NCBI GenBank assembly: GCA_903994635.1
Contig: CAJEXQ010000002.1
Coordinates: 1 to 64,000 of the forward strand
DNA from: an uncultured Chlorobiaceae bacterium
Lineage (GTDB): Bacteria; Bacteroidota; Chlorobiia; Chlorobiales; Chlorobiaceae
Length of the DNA: 64,000 nt
Direction of reading: 5' to 3'
Below the pieces are notes generated by a model. The model saw only the letters and a program-made list of their open reading frames with translations. It had not been told where the DNA came from and searched no databases. This document shows, piece by piece, positions 41,042 to 48,811 of this stretch; the stretch's first letter is position 1; each line of letters opens with the position of its first letter. Position numbers and translations under genes: made by a program.

Positions 41042-42922
41042 ATGGCAAGAATTGCAAGATTACCCGATATAGTTGCGAACAAGATTTCTGCTGGTGAAGT
41101 TGTTCAGCGTCCGGCATCAGTGGTCAAGGAGCTTCTTGAAAATTCCATTGATGCCGGAGCCAGCAAGATAACCTTATCAATCAAGGATGCCGGAAAAGAG
41201 CTAATCCGGATTGTGGACAATGGAGCCGGGATGTTGCGGGAGGATGCTCTTCTGTGCGTCGAGCGTTTTGCAACAAGCAAAATTACCGGTGTTGAAGATC
41301 TGGACTCTCTCCAAAGCCTTGGCTTCAGGGGAGAGGCGCTGGCAAGTATCTCTTCGGTTTCGCATTTTGAGCTGAAAACCCGCACGGCAAAAGAGACTCT
41401 GGGTTTGAAGCTTCGGTATGAGGGGGGGGTTCTTGCTGAGGAGTCGGGGGTGCAGGGTGAGCAGGGGACGACCATCAGCGTCAGGAATCTTTTTTATAAT
41501 GTACCTGCCCGTCGGAAGTTTTTGAAGTCCAATGCTACCGAGTATCATCATATTTTTGAAATTGCCAAGTCGTTCTCGCTGGCATACCCTGAAATTGAGT
41601 GGCGAATGTACAGCGATGACGAGGAGCTTTTTCATCTCAAGAGTCCGGATATTTTAGAGCGGCTCAATGTTTTTTACGGTGATGATTTTTCCGCAGGCAT
41701 GATTGGGCTTTCTGAAGAGAATGATTACCTCTCAATCAAGGGTTTTCTTGGCAAGCCTGCAATGCAGAAGCGCAAGAAACTCGATCAATATTTTTTTATC
41801 AATCACCGGCTTGTTCAGAACCGGATGCTGTCACAGGCAGTGCAGCAGGCTTATGGCGACCTGCTTGTTGAGCGTCAGGCTCCCTTTGTGCTGCTTTTTC
41901 TTGGCATTGATCCATCACGCATTGATGTTAATGTGCATCCTGCAAAGCTTGAGATTCGCTTTGATGATGAGCGTAATGTGCGTAACATGTTTTATCCGGT
42001 TATCAAGCGCGCCATTCAGTTGCACGATTTTTCCCCTGACCTGGCAGCCATAGAGAGTGCGCCGTTCATTTCTGATTCATACCCCTCAGCGGTATCAAGA
42101 AAATTTTCATTTCCCGATATTCCGCATCGTGCCACAACCACCGGCAGCCTCTATCAGAATTATCGTGAAGGTGCATTTCAGGAACCCACGCCATTTCGTG
42201 GATCGCCACGGCATCAGCCAGAACTTTTCCCGTCTCACCCCTCTGCGGGATTGCCCGTTCCGGAGCAGGAGTTGCAGGAGGGGAGAGACCAACTTGCCTC
42301 TGTACTGCTCTCTCCAATCTATGCTGATGATGTCGCGCCTGACCCGAAAGATGTCGAACCAAAAATCTGGCAGTTGCATAACAAGTATCTCATCTGCCAG
42401 ATAAAGACAGGACTGATGATTATTGATCAGCATGTTGCGCATGAGCGTGTGTTGTATGAGCGTGCTGTTGATGTTATGACCCAAAGTGTTCCAAACTCCC
42501 AGCAACTGCTCTTTCCACAGAAGGTGGAGTTCCGCCCGTGGGAGTATGAGGTCTTTGAGGAGATTCGTGACGATCTCTATCGGCTTGGCTTTAATCTTCG
42601 GCTCTTTGGCAATAAAACAATCATGATTGAGGGGGTGCCCCAGGATGTCAAACCGGGCACTGAGGTGACAATTTTACAGGATATGATTGCTGAATATCAG
42701 GACAACGCATCAAAACTAAAGCTGGAAAAGCGTGACAATCTGGCAAAGTCCTATTCGTGCCGCAATGCCATCATGGCTGGTCAGAAGCTCTCTCTCGAAG
42801 AGATGCGTTCACTGATTGACAATTTGTTTGCCACCCGTGAACCCTACGCCTGTCCGCATGGTCGGCCAGTCATTATCAAGCTATCACTTGACCAGCTCGA
42901 CAAAATGTTTGGAAGAAAATAA
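41042..42922 (+). CDS. mutL: DNA mismatch repair protein MutL
   Basis: MutL links mismatch recognition by MutS to strand incision. The 626-residue protein has the GHKL ATPase motifs ELLENSIDAGAS (30-41), DNGAGM and GFRGEALASISSVS. The C-terminal dimerisation domain contains DQHVAHERVLYE, a close match to the DQHA(X)2E(X)4E endonuclease motif with Val for Ala, suggesting an active nicking enzyme. A Pro-rich linker (about 345-420) joins the domains. It precedes a tRNA-Arg gene. Confidence 0.96.
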   Translation: MARIARLPDIVANKISAGEVVQRPASVVKELLENSIDAGASKITLSIKDAGKELIRIVDNGAGMLREDALLCVERFATSKITGVEDLDSLQSLGFRGEALASISSVSHFELKTRTAKETLGLKLRYEGGVLAEESGVQGEQGTTISVRNLFYNVPARRKFLKSNATEYHHIFEIAKSFSLAYPEIEWRMYSDDEELFHLKSPDILERLNVFYGDDFSAGMIGLSEENDYLSIKGFLGKPAMQKRKKLDQYFFINHRLVQNRMLSQAVQQAYGDLLVERQAPFVLLFLGIDPSRIDVNVHPAKLEIRFDDERNVRNMFYPVIKRAIQLHDFSPDLAAIESAPFISDSYPSAVSRKFSFPDIPHRATTTGSLYQNYREGAFQEPTPFRGSPRHQPELFPSHPSAGLPVPEQELQEGRDQLASVLLSPIYADDVAPDPKDVEPKIWQLHNKYLICQIKTGLMIIDQHVAHERVLYERAVDVMTQSVPNSQQLLFPQKVEFRPWEYEVFEEIRDDLYRLGFNLRLFGNKTIMIEGVPQDVKPGTEVTILQDMIAEYQDNASKLKLEKRDNLAKSYSCRNAIMAGQKLSLEEMRSLIDNLFATREPYACPHGRPVIIKLSLDQLDKMFGRK

Positions 42923-42971
42923 GAGCGTTGGTTGCATGTTTGCTCAAAAGTACTAACTTCAACACTATTAT

Positions 42972-43047
42972 GCCCTTGTAGCTCAGTGGATAGAGCAACA
43001 GTTTCCTAAACTGTAGGTCGGCGGTTCGAGTCTGCCCGAGGGCACCA
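42972..43047 (+). tRNA. tRNA-Arg (anticodon CCT)
   Basis: The acceptor stem GCCCTTG pairs with CGAGGGC (one G-U). The anticodon stem ACAGT/ACTGT has loop TTCCTAA, giving anticodon CCT for AGG codons. The T arm is GGCGG-TTCGAGT-CTGCC. The discriminator base is A at 43044 and CCA is encoded at 43045-43047, unlike the other tRNAs in this window. It lies between mutL and mtgA. Confidence 0.95.
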
Positions 43048-43098
43048 TTCTATGAGTGGTTCGCGTTTCAGCTTCACCCTCTTTTCATCAACATTGCA

Positions 43099-43986
43099 GT
43101 GTCCAAGACGCCAGCTACACGTATAAAGCCTGTCAGAGTGATTGTCATTATTCTGTTGCTGCTTTTTGCTGTCGATGTCGGACGCTATTTTTTTTACCCT
43201 GATGTCGGCTCACTTGTGGATGAAAACCCCACAAAAACAGCCTTTATGGAGTATCGGGAGGCCGAATGGCAGCGGGATGGGCGCTTCGACAAAAAAGTAG
43301 ACCAGAGATGGGTCTCGCTCCGCAATGTTTCACAAAATCTTGTCAAGGCGGTTCTGATAGCTGAGGATGACAAGTTCTGGCAGCATGAGGGTTTCGATTA
43401 TAAGGCCATGGAGCGGGCGCTTGAGAAAAATATTCTTGCCAAGAAGTTCAAGATGGGTGGCAGCACAATCAGCCAGCAGCTAGCCAAGAACCTTTACCTT
43501 TCTCCCACCAAAAATCCGGTACGCAAAATCAAGGAGGCCATTCTTACCTGGAGACTTGAGAAAACGCTTTCCAAACGCCGGATTCTTGAGATCTATGTCA
43601 ATGTTGCCGAATGGGGTGATGGTATTTTCGGTATCGGTCAAGCCGCCCGTCATTACTACGGTGTGAGTCCAGCTAAACTGTCGGCGGAACAGGCATCCAG
43701 ACTTGCTGCCATCCTTCCAAACCCTATTCTATTTTCCCCGACAGGGAGCTCACGCTATGTTCACAATCGTTCCAGCCTCATCTACGCCATCATGCGGAGA
43801 CGGGGGATTGTTGTTCCTGATTATAGAGAGGTTATGACCATGACACCGGACAGCACCGCTGTGGATTCTGTGGTGATTGGCGTGCCGGAGTATCTTCTTG
43901 AGCAGGCAATGTCAGCGGACAGCAGTAAATCAAATATTTCAGAAGGTGCCGAAGCAGCTCCAGCTCCATCCGAAACACCCAAATAA
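43099..43986 (+). CDS. mtgA: monofunctional peptidoglycan glycosyltransferase
   Basis: MtgA polymerises lipid II into glycan strands on the periplasmic side. The 295-residue protein has an N-terminal membrane anchor (about 12-28) and a GT51 domain with the catalytic E89 in IAEDDKFWQHEGFD, GGSTISQQLAKNLYL (120-134), and RKIKEAILTWRLEKTLSKRRILEIYVN. There is no transpeptidase domain; the tail is short and Pro/Ala-rich. The start is GTG at 43099. It converges on the rubredoxin gene with a 1-base gap. Confidence 0.93.
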   Translation: MSKTPATRIKPVRVIVIILLLLFAVDVGRYFFYPDVGSLVDENPTKTAFMEYREAEWQRDGRFDKKVDQRWVSLRNVSQNLVKAVLIAEDDKFWQHEGFDYKAMERALEKNILAKKFKMGGSTISQQLAKNLYLSPTKNPVRKIKEAILTWRLEKTLSKRRILEIYVNVAEWGDGIFGIGQAARHYYGVSPAKLSAEQASRLAAILPNPILFSPTGSSRYVHNRSSLIYAIMRRRGIVVPDYREVMTMTPDSTAVDSVVIGVPEYLLEQAMSADSSKSNISEGAEAAPAPSETPK

Positions 43987-43987
43987 T

Positions 43988-44146
43988 TTATTCGCGTTCA
44001 AACGATGACTTGTCCATGCCGCAGACAGGACAGACCCAACCATCAGGAAGATTTTCAAAGGAAGTTCCCGGAGCTATTCCGCTATCAGGATCGCCAACTG
44101 CAGGATCATAAACATAGCCGCATGGTACACAGACCCACTTTTCCAT
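43988..44146 (-). CDS. rubredoxin
   Basis: A 52-residue protein, [20 protein letters not shown] to SSFERE, encoded on the minus strand. It has the two iron-binding pairs C6/C9 (CVPCGY) and C39/C42 (CPVCG), and the usual aromatic residues W4, Y11 and Y13 region and W37. Rubredoxins are one-electron carriers; green sulfur bacteria carry several. GGGAA lies seven bases before the ATG. It sits downstream of dapF on the same strand, but a 168-base gap and its own -10 suggest separate transcription. Confidence 0.95.
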   Translation of the reverse strand: MEKWVCVPCGYVYDPAVGDPDSGIAPGTSFENLPDGWVCPVCGMDKSSFERE

Positions 44147-44190
44147 AGTATAATTCCCATTTAAATTAAAGACTTTGAGAACAGCGAATG

Positions 44191-44196
44191 ATTATA
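44191..44196 (-). promoter_or_regulatory. -10 element of the rubredoxin gene
   Basis: Read on the minus strand, positions 44196-44191 give TATAAT, a perfect -10 box preceded by TG. It lies 45 bases before the rubredoxin ATG, implying a short leader. No good -35 is seen at 16-18 bases. The rest of the 168-base gap to dapF is AT-rich without other recognisable features. Confidence 0.4.
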
Positions 44197-44314
44197 CAGA
44201 AAAAATTCAAAACCTGGCGACAAGAGTCTCTATTTGATTCAACTTTTTTGATTTGAGGCTGTTTTTAAACTCCCAGGGGTGAAAAAACCGGACGGTTATT
44301 CATCCTGATGTTTA

Positions 44315-45115
44315 TTATGGAATGGTGACGCTCCCTTCGTAGATGATTTTAGCTGGACCTGTAAGAAAAATTTCGTTCATATTTTCACTGAACTGAACTT
44401 GCAGTGTATCGCCGCTTTTAACTTTGACCTGTACGGTTGTACCCCTGATTTTGCCCAGGCGGTAACTCATGAGGGCGGCGGCAACTGATCCGGTCCCGCA
44501 AGCGAGAGTTTCATTTTCAACACCACGTTCAAAGGTGCGGATGGAGAGAGAGTCTTGAGAGGTGATCTCGATAAAGTTAACGTTGGTTCCATCAGGAAAA
44601 ATGTCTGTTCGGTGTCTGATGGTGTGCCCGGTTTCGTTGACCTTAACATTTGCCAAGTCAGATACATAAATAATGGCATGTGGAGAGCCCGTATTGACTG
44701 AATGACAGACAATTCCCTCTACGTTCAAGTCGTTTCTGAACTCTTCAGGTGCGAGCATCCTGAGCTTCACGGTTTCAGCGTTAGTAACCCATGCGTCATA
44801 GCGGTTGCCGTTGGCTTCAAATCTATAGGTGTTATCTGCACCTGCAGGAATTCCGATGACGAAGGCGAACCAGGCCGCGCACCTTCCGCCGTTTCCGCAC
44901 ATTGAGCCCTGAAAACCATCAGCGTTGTGGTAGTTCATGCTGAAATCATACAGCGTAGATGGTTCAACAAGGATAAGGCCATCTGCACCAATGCCTGTTT
45001 TTCTGGTGCAGAGCTCCCCGATCTGTACAGGGGTAAGCTGAAGGGAAAGATCCATGTTATCGATAACAATAAAGTCATTGCCCGCTCCGGAGAGTTTGCT
45101 GAACGTTATCTTCAT
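44315..45115 (-). CDS. dapF: diaminopimelate epimerase
   Basis: DapF interconverts LL- and meso-diaminopimelate for lysine and peptidoglycan synthesis. The 266-residue protein has the catalytic pair C73 in SMCGNGGRC and C206 in LACGTGSVAA, and starts MKITFSKLSGAGNDFIVIDN as expected. It is on the minus strand, divergent from pscA across a 411-base gap. Confidence 0.97.
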   Translation of the reverse strand: MKITFSKLSGAGNDFIVIDNMDLSLQLTPVQIGELCTRKTGIGADGLILVEPSTLYDFSMNYHNADGFQGSMCGNGGRCAAWFAFVIGIPAGADNTYRFEANGNRYDAWVTNAETVKLRMLAPEEFRNDLNVEGIVCHSVNTGSPHAIIYVSDLANVKVNETGHTIRHRTDIFPDGTNVNFIEITSQDSLSIRTFERGVENETLACGTGSVAAALMSYRLGKIRGTTVQVKVKSGDTLQVQFSENMNEIFLTGPAKIIYEGSVTIP

Positions 45116-45181
45116 GCTTGGTAAGGTGTTCGGGATTAAAGAGCCAGCCGTGAGCCATCCTGATGGCTGTCAGGGCATACC

Positions 45182-45200
45182 AGCAGTTGCTGCAACTGCT
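45182..45200. promoter_or_regulatory. 19-bp dyad overlapping the -35 of the pscA promoter
   Basis: AGCAGTTGCTGCAACTGCT is a perfect 9-bp inverted repeat around one central base. It contains the -35 hexamer TTGCTG (45187-45192) of the best promoter in the dapF-pscA gap. Its short loop makes it a better DNA operator than an RNA hairpin. It is the most striking symmetric site in the 411-base gap. Confidence 0.55.
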
Positions 45201-45215
45201 TTCATGCACTATAAT
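45187..45215 (+). promoter_or_regulatory. probable pscA promoter
   Basis: TTGCTG (45187-45192) and TATAAT (45210-45215) are separated by exactly 17 bases. The -10 is perfect and the -35 has the TTG core. Transcription would start near 45222, leaving a leader of about 305 bases before the pscA ATG. A second, weaker pair TTGATT (45324-45329) and TATAGA (45345-45350), 15 bases apart, lies closer to the gene. The rest of the gap is AT-rich and holds no credible gene. Confidence 0.55.
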
Positions 45216-45225
45216 AAAACAATAG

Positions 45226-45237
45226 CGCATTAATGCG
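45226..45237. promoter_or_regulatory. 12-bp palindrome just downstream of the pscA -10
   Basis: CGCATTAATGCG is a perfect palindrome beginning about four bases after the predicted transcription start. Its centre is about 40 bases from the centre of the upstream dyad, close to four helical turns, so two bound dimers could face the same side of the DNA. The sequences of the two sites differ, so they may bind different proteins. Confidence 0.4.
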
Positions 45238-45526
45238 GGGGCAAAAAAATTTATTATTAAATAATTTTTCTTATTTTATTTACCAACTGTATCAGGTGAT
45301 CTTGGTAGATTGTCGGGATTGTGTTGATTGTTACTTTGTTTTTGTATAGATTCGTCACAGGTGGTTGGTCATTGCGTTTCAGTCCACAGGAAAAGCTGGC
45401 GAAAGGGGCCGGGTTATTCTGATAAAGTGGATTAATAGTTTGATGGTATCGCATTGCTGATCGCACAATAGTTTTCTTTTCGGTTTCTTCAACCTGAATT
45501 ATGTCCAAAAAAAGGAGAGAAATACA

Positions 45527-47722
45527 ATGGCTGAACAAGTGAATCCGGCAGCAGTCAAGCCAAAGGGCGCTGTCCCACCTCCAAAGGCGAATGCTCCTTC
45601 TCCCGGGGGAAATGGGGCATCGGGAGCTCCGTCTGTTATCAAGGAGCAGGATGCTTCGAAAATGAGAAGATTTCTGTTCCAGCGGACAGAAACTCGCTCA
45701 ACGAAGTGGTTCCAGATTTTCGATACCGACAAGATTGATGACGAGCAGGTTGTCGGTGCTCACCTTGCTTTGCTTGGTGTGCTGGGTTTTTTGATGGCAA
45801 TCTACTATATCGCTGGCATTCAGGTTTTTCCATGGGGAGCGCCTGGTTTTCACGACAGTTGGTTCTATCTGACGATCAAGCCAAGAATGGTTTCTCTTGG
45901 TATCGATACTTTCAGCACCAAAACAGAGGATCTTGAGTTTGCAGCATCAAAACTGCTTGGCTGGTCACTGTTTCACTTCATTTCTGGCTCGGTTCTTATT
46001 TTTGGTGGATGGCGTCACTGGACTCACAATCTCACCAACCCCTTTACCGGACGTACCGGTAATTTCCGTGACTTCAGGTTTCTTGGCAAGTTTGGTGATG
46101 TAGTTTTCAGCGGAATCAGCGCCAAAAGTTACAGGGAAGCACTCGGACCTCATGCCGTTTACATGTCTCTGCTTTTTCTGGGATGGGGTTTGTTAATGTG
46201 GTTTGTGCTTGGTTTCCCCCCGATTCCTGATTTTCAGACGATCAATTCAGAGACTTTCATGTCATTTGTTTTGGCCGTTATTTTCTTCTCTGCCGGTATT
46301 TACTGGTGGAACAATCCGCCAAATGCGGCAACTCATCTGAATGATGATATGAAGGCAGCCTTTTCTGTCCACCTGACAGCAATGGGCTACGTTAGTATCG
46401 CGTGTGGTTGTATCGCGTTTGTTGCTTTCCAGCAGCCATCGTTTGACGCGTATTACAAACATCTTGACACTCTTGCTTTTTATCTTTATGGCGAGCCTTT
46501 CAACAGGGTGAGTTATAACTTTGTGCAGGAGGGCGGCAGAATCGTCTCTGGAACAAAGGAATTTGCTGACTTTGAAGCTTTTGCCATTATGCCGAAGAAT
46601 GGTGCCACATTTGGAATGTCGAGAGTTGTGATTAATCTGATCGCCTTTAACCACATTATCTGTGGCGTTCTTTATGTTTTTGCAGGTGTCTATCATGGCG
46701 GTCAGTATCTGCTCAAAATTCAGCTTAACGGACTTTACAGCCAAATCAAGTCTGTTTTTATTACGAAAGGACGCGATCAGGAAGTCCAGGTAAAGATTCT
46801 CGGCACAGTCATGGCGCTTTGTTTTGCCACCATGCTCTCTGTGTATGCTGTGATTTGCTGGAATACCATCTGCGAACTTAATCTTTTCGGCACGAACATT
46901 CTGATGTCATTCTACTGGCTGAAACCCCTTCCAATTTTCCAGTGGATGTTCCGCGACCCAAGTATCAACGACTGGGTGATGGTGCATGTTATCGTCGCGG
47001 GTTCGCTTTTCTCGCTGATCGCCCTTGTTCGTATAGCCTTCTTTTCACACACATCTCCGCTTTGGGACGATCTCGGTCTCAAAAAGAACTCCTACTCATT
47101 TCCGTGTCTTGGCCCTGTTTATGGGGGCACTTGTGGAGTATCCATACAGGACCAGCTTTGGTTTGCGATGCTTTGGGGAATTAAGGGCCTGTCGGCAGTC
47201 TGCTGGTATATTGATGGCGCATGGATTGCTTCCATGATGTATGGTGTTCCTGCTGCCGACGCAAAGGCATGGGATTCAGTGGCCCATCTTTCGCATCACT
47301 ATTCAGCAGGTATATTCTATTATTTCTGGACGGAGACCGTGACTATCTTTTCGAGTTCGCATCTTTCAACCATTCTTATGATAGGCCACCTTATCTGGTT
47401 TATCAGTTTTGCGGTATGGTTTGAAGATCGTGGTTCACGTCTTGAAGGGGCTGACATCCAAACCAGAACCATCCGCTGGCTTGGAAAGAAGTTTCTCAAC
47501 AGGGATGTCAACTTCCGTTTTCCTGTGCTGACAATTTCAGATTCAAAGATGGCAGGTACGTTCCTTTACTTTGGTGGCGTTTTTATTCTGGTATTTTTGT
47601 TCATTGGAAATGGCTTCTATCAGACCGATTCTCCATTGCCTCCACAGGTTGGTGATGCAGCGGTGTCAGGCCAGCTTATGCTGACACAGGTTGTTGACTA
47701 TCTTATGAAGTTGATTGTCTGA
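45527..47722 (+). CDS. pscA: photosystem P840 reaction centre core protein PscA
   Basis: PscA forms the homodimeric type I reaction centre of green sulfur bacteria, carrying P840, the primary acceptor and the inter-polypeptide F_X cluster. The 731-residue protein has a Pro/Ala-rich soluble N-terminus (1-45), then about 11 membrane segments. The F_X motif FPCLGPVYGGTCGVS has C527 and C536, two ligands per monomer. AAGGAG lies upstream of the ATG. pscB follows after 89 bases, across a hairpin. Confidence 0.99.
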   Translation: MAEQVNPAAVKPKGAVPPPKANAPSPGGNGASGAPSVIKEQDASKMRRFLFQRTETRSTKWFQIFDTDKIDDEQVVGAHLALLGVLGFLMAIYYIAGIQVFPWGAPGFHDSWFYLTIKPRMVSLGIDTFSTKTEDLEFAASKLLGWSLFHFISGSVLIFGGWRHWTHNLTNPFTGRTGNFRDFRFLGKFGDVVFSGISAKSYREALGPHAVYMSLLFLGWGLLMWFVLGFPPIPDFQTINSETFMSFVLAVIFFSAGIYWWNNPPNAATHLNDDMKAAFSVHLTAMGYVSIACGCIAFVAFQQPSFDAYYKHLDTLAFYLYGEPFNRVSYNFVQEGGRIVSGTKEFADFEAFAIMPKNGATFGMSRVVINLIAFNHIICGVLYVFAGVYHGGQYLLKIQLNGLYSQIKSVFITKGRDQEVQVKILGTVMALCFATMLSVYAVICWNTICELNLFGTNILMSFYWLKPLPIFQWMFRDPSINDWVMVHVIVAGSLFSLIALVRIAFFSHTSPLWDDLGLKKNSYSFPCLGPVYGGTCGVSIQDQLWFAMLWGIKGLSAVCWYIDGAWIASMMYGVPAADAKAWDSVAHLSHHYSAGIFYYFWTETVTIFSSSHLSTILMIGHLIWFISFAVWFEDRGSRLEGADIQTRTIRWLGKKFLNRDVNFRFPVLTISDSKMAGTFLYFGGVFILVFLFIGNGFYQTDSPLPPQVGDAAVSGQLMLTQVVDYLMKLIV

Positions 47723-47732
47723 ATCTACTCTT

Positions 47733-47760
47733 GCCGGGGAGGCTTCAATGCCTCTTCGGC
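47733..47760 (+). terminator. stem-loop between pscA and pscB
   Basis: GCCGGGGAGGC (47733-47743) pairs along its full length with GCCTCTTCGGC (47750-47760), 11 pairs including two G-U, around a 6-base loop. It is followed by a U-rich but interrupted stretch (TGGTATTTGTTGCTTTT). It could act as a partial terminator or as a 3' stabiliser of pscA mRNA, setting more PscA than PscB. Confidence 0.55.
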
Positions 47761-47811
47761 TGGTATTTGTTGCTTTTAAAGTTTTTCATGTAATCTAAGA
47801 GGAGGGTTTTC

Positions 47812-48729
47812 ATGGCCGATCCTGTACAAAAGCCAGATATATTGTCAGCTCCTGCAGCGAAGGTTGCCCCCGCAGCGAAGGTTGTCCCTGCAGCGAAGGT
47901 TGCCCCCGCAGCGAATGTCGCCCCTGCAGCGAAGGTTGCCCCCGCAGCGAATGTCGCCCCCGCAGCGAAGGTTGCCCCCGCAGCGAATGTCGCCCCTGCA
48001 GCGCCAAAGCCACCACCTGCTGTGCCTAAGGCGGCTGCTTCGGGGGCGGGTGAGGTAAAGTCTAAACCAAAAGAACTTTCCCAGAAACAAATTGGCAAGG
48101 CTCGGTTAGAACCGCTGAATGTCAATCTTGGGAGGAGCGGATTGCCCCAGGAGTCAGCCTTTCCGATTAAGAGAGAGCCTAAAGCTGCTCCGAAACCTGC
48201 TCCTCCGCCTGCACCGAAACCGGCAGATGGTGTTTCCAAGCCAGCACCTGGAGCCAAGCCAGAAGCAGGTGCGAAGCCATCTGCGGCAGCTAAACCTGTT
48301 GCTGGCGCAAAGCCAGCACCGCCTGTCAAACCGGCGGTTTCATCTGCACTCCCACCGGCTCCGAAAGCTGTTCCTCCCGCTGCTGCTTCGGTACCAGTGA
48401 AGAAGGCACCTCCAAGGGAGAAGGATCACTACTTTATTATTGAAAACCTTTGCGTGGGTTGCGGCCTTTGCCTCGACAAGTGTCCGCCCAAAGTCAATGC
48501 CATTGGCTACAAGTTTTATGGTGACGTTCAGGAGGGTGGATTCAGGGCTTATATTGATCAGGATGCCTGTATTTCTTGTTCTGCCTGTTTTAATTCAGAA
48601 GAATGCCCAGCCGGAGCACTCATAGAGGTGCATCCAGACGGCGAAGTGCTTGATTATACATTCACACCGCCATCTCGACTTGATTTTGATCTTAGATTTC
48701 TCCACAGATTTCACAGAGAGGCGCGCTAA
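47812..48729 (+). CDS. pscB: photosystem P840 reaction centre iron-sulfur protein PscB
   Basis: PscB carries the terminal F_A and F_B [4Fe-4S] clusters on the cytoplasmic face of the reaction centre and passes electrons to ferredoxin. The C-terminal ferredoxin domain has C214, C217, C220, C224 and C253, C256, C259, C265. The first 205 residues are an Ala/Pro/Lys-rich tail. At 305 residues it is about 70 longer than studied PscB proteins (roughly 230), mainly from the six-residue repeats at 13-60. AGAGGAGGG precedes the ATG. Confidence 0.97.
   Translation: MADPVQKPDILSAPAAKVAPAAKVVPAAKVAPAANVAPAAKVAPAANVAPAAKVAPAANVAPAAPKPPPAVPKAAASGAGEVKSKPKELSQKQIGKARLEPLNVNLGRSGLPQESAFPIKREPKAAPKPAPPPAPKPADGVSKPAPGAKPEAGAKPSAAAKPVAGAKPAPPVKPAVSSALPPAPKAVPPAAASVPVKKAPPREKDHYFIIENLCVGCGLCLDKCPPKVNAIGYKFYGDVQEGGFRAYIDQDACISCSACFNSEECPAGALIEVHPDGEVLDYTFTPPSRLDFDLRFLHRFHREAR
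47848..47991 (+). repeat. 8 x 18-bp tandem repeat inside pscB
   Basis: Eight 18-base units encode APAAKV or APAANV (one VPAAKV), residues 13-60 of PscB, and a ninth degenerate unit begins at 47992. From the fourth unit the K and N versions alternate, so a 36-base double unit repeats. Units are almost identical at the DNA level, pointing to recent copying by slippage or unequal crossing-over. It is in frame and coding, not a CRISPR array. Confidence 0.95.
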
Positions 48730-48758
48730 GGTATCACAGTCAAATCAATAGTGTTACT

Positions 48759-48794
48759 AAAAGCATTGCTTTGTCGAGGCAATGCTTTTTTTTT
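48759..48794 (+). terminator. intrinsic terminator after pscB
   Basis: AAAAGCATTGC (48759-48769) and GCAATGCTTTT (48779-48789) form a perfect 11-bp stem with a 9-base loop, and the T-run continues to 48794. The A-rich base of the upstream arm could also work in reverse. It separates pscAB from the glycosyltransferase gene starting 17 bases later. Confidence 0.9.
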
Positions 48795-48811
48795 GAAGAT
48801 TCCCGACGCTT

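Noticed and set aside
45257..45538. 93-codon minus-strand frame upstream of pscA
   Set aside because: It overlaps the pscA ribosome binding site and start, lies in AT-rich leader sequence and resembles no family.
47848..47991. CRISPR-like regular repeats
   Set aside because: Units are 18 bases without spacers, are in frame and code for the PscB N-terminus.
47745..48329. 194-codon minus-strand Gly/Ala-rich frame over the pscB repeat
   Set aside because: The repeats (AAGATF units) are only the reverse reading of the APAAKV repeat. Short repeat units with no stop codon stay open in several frames.
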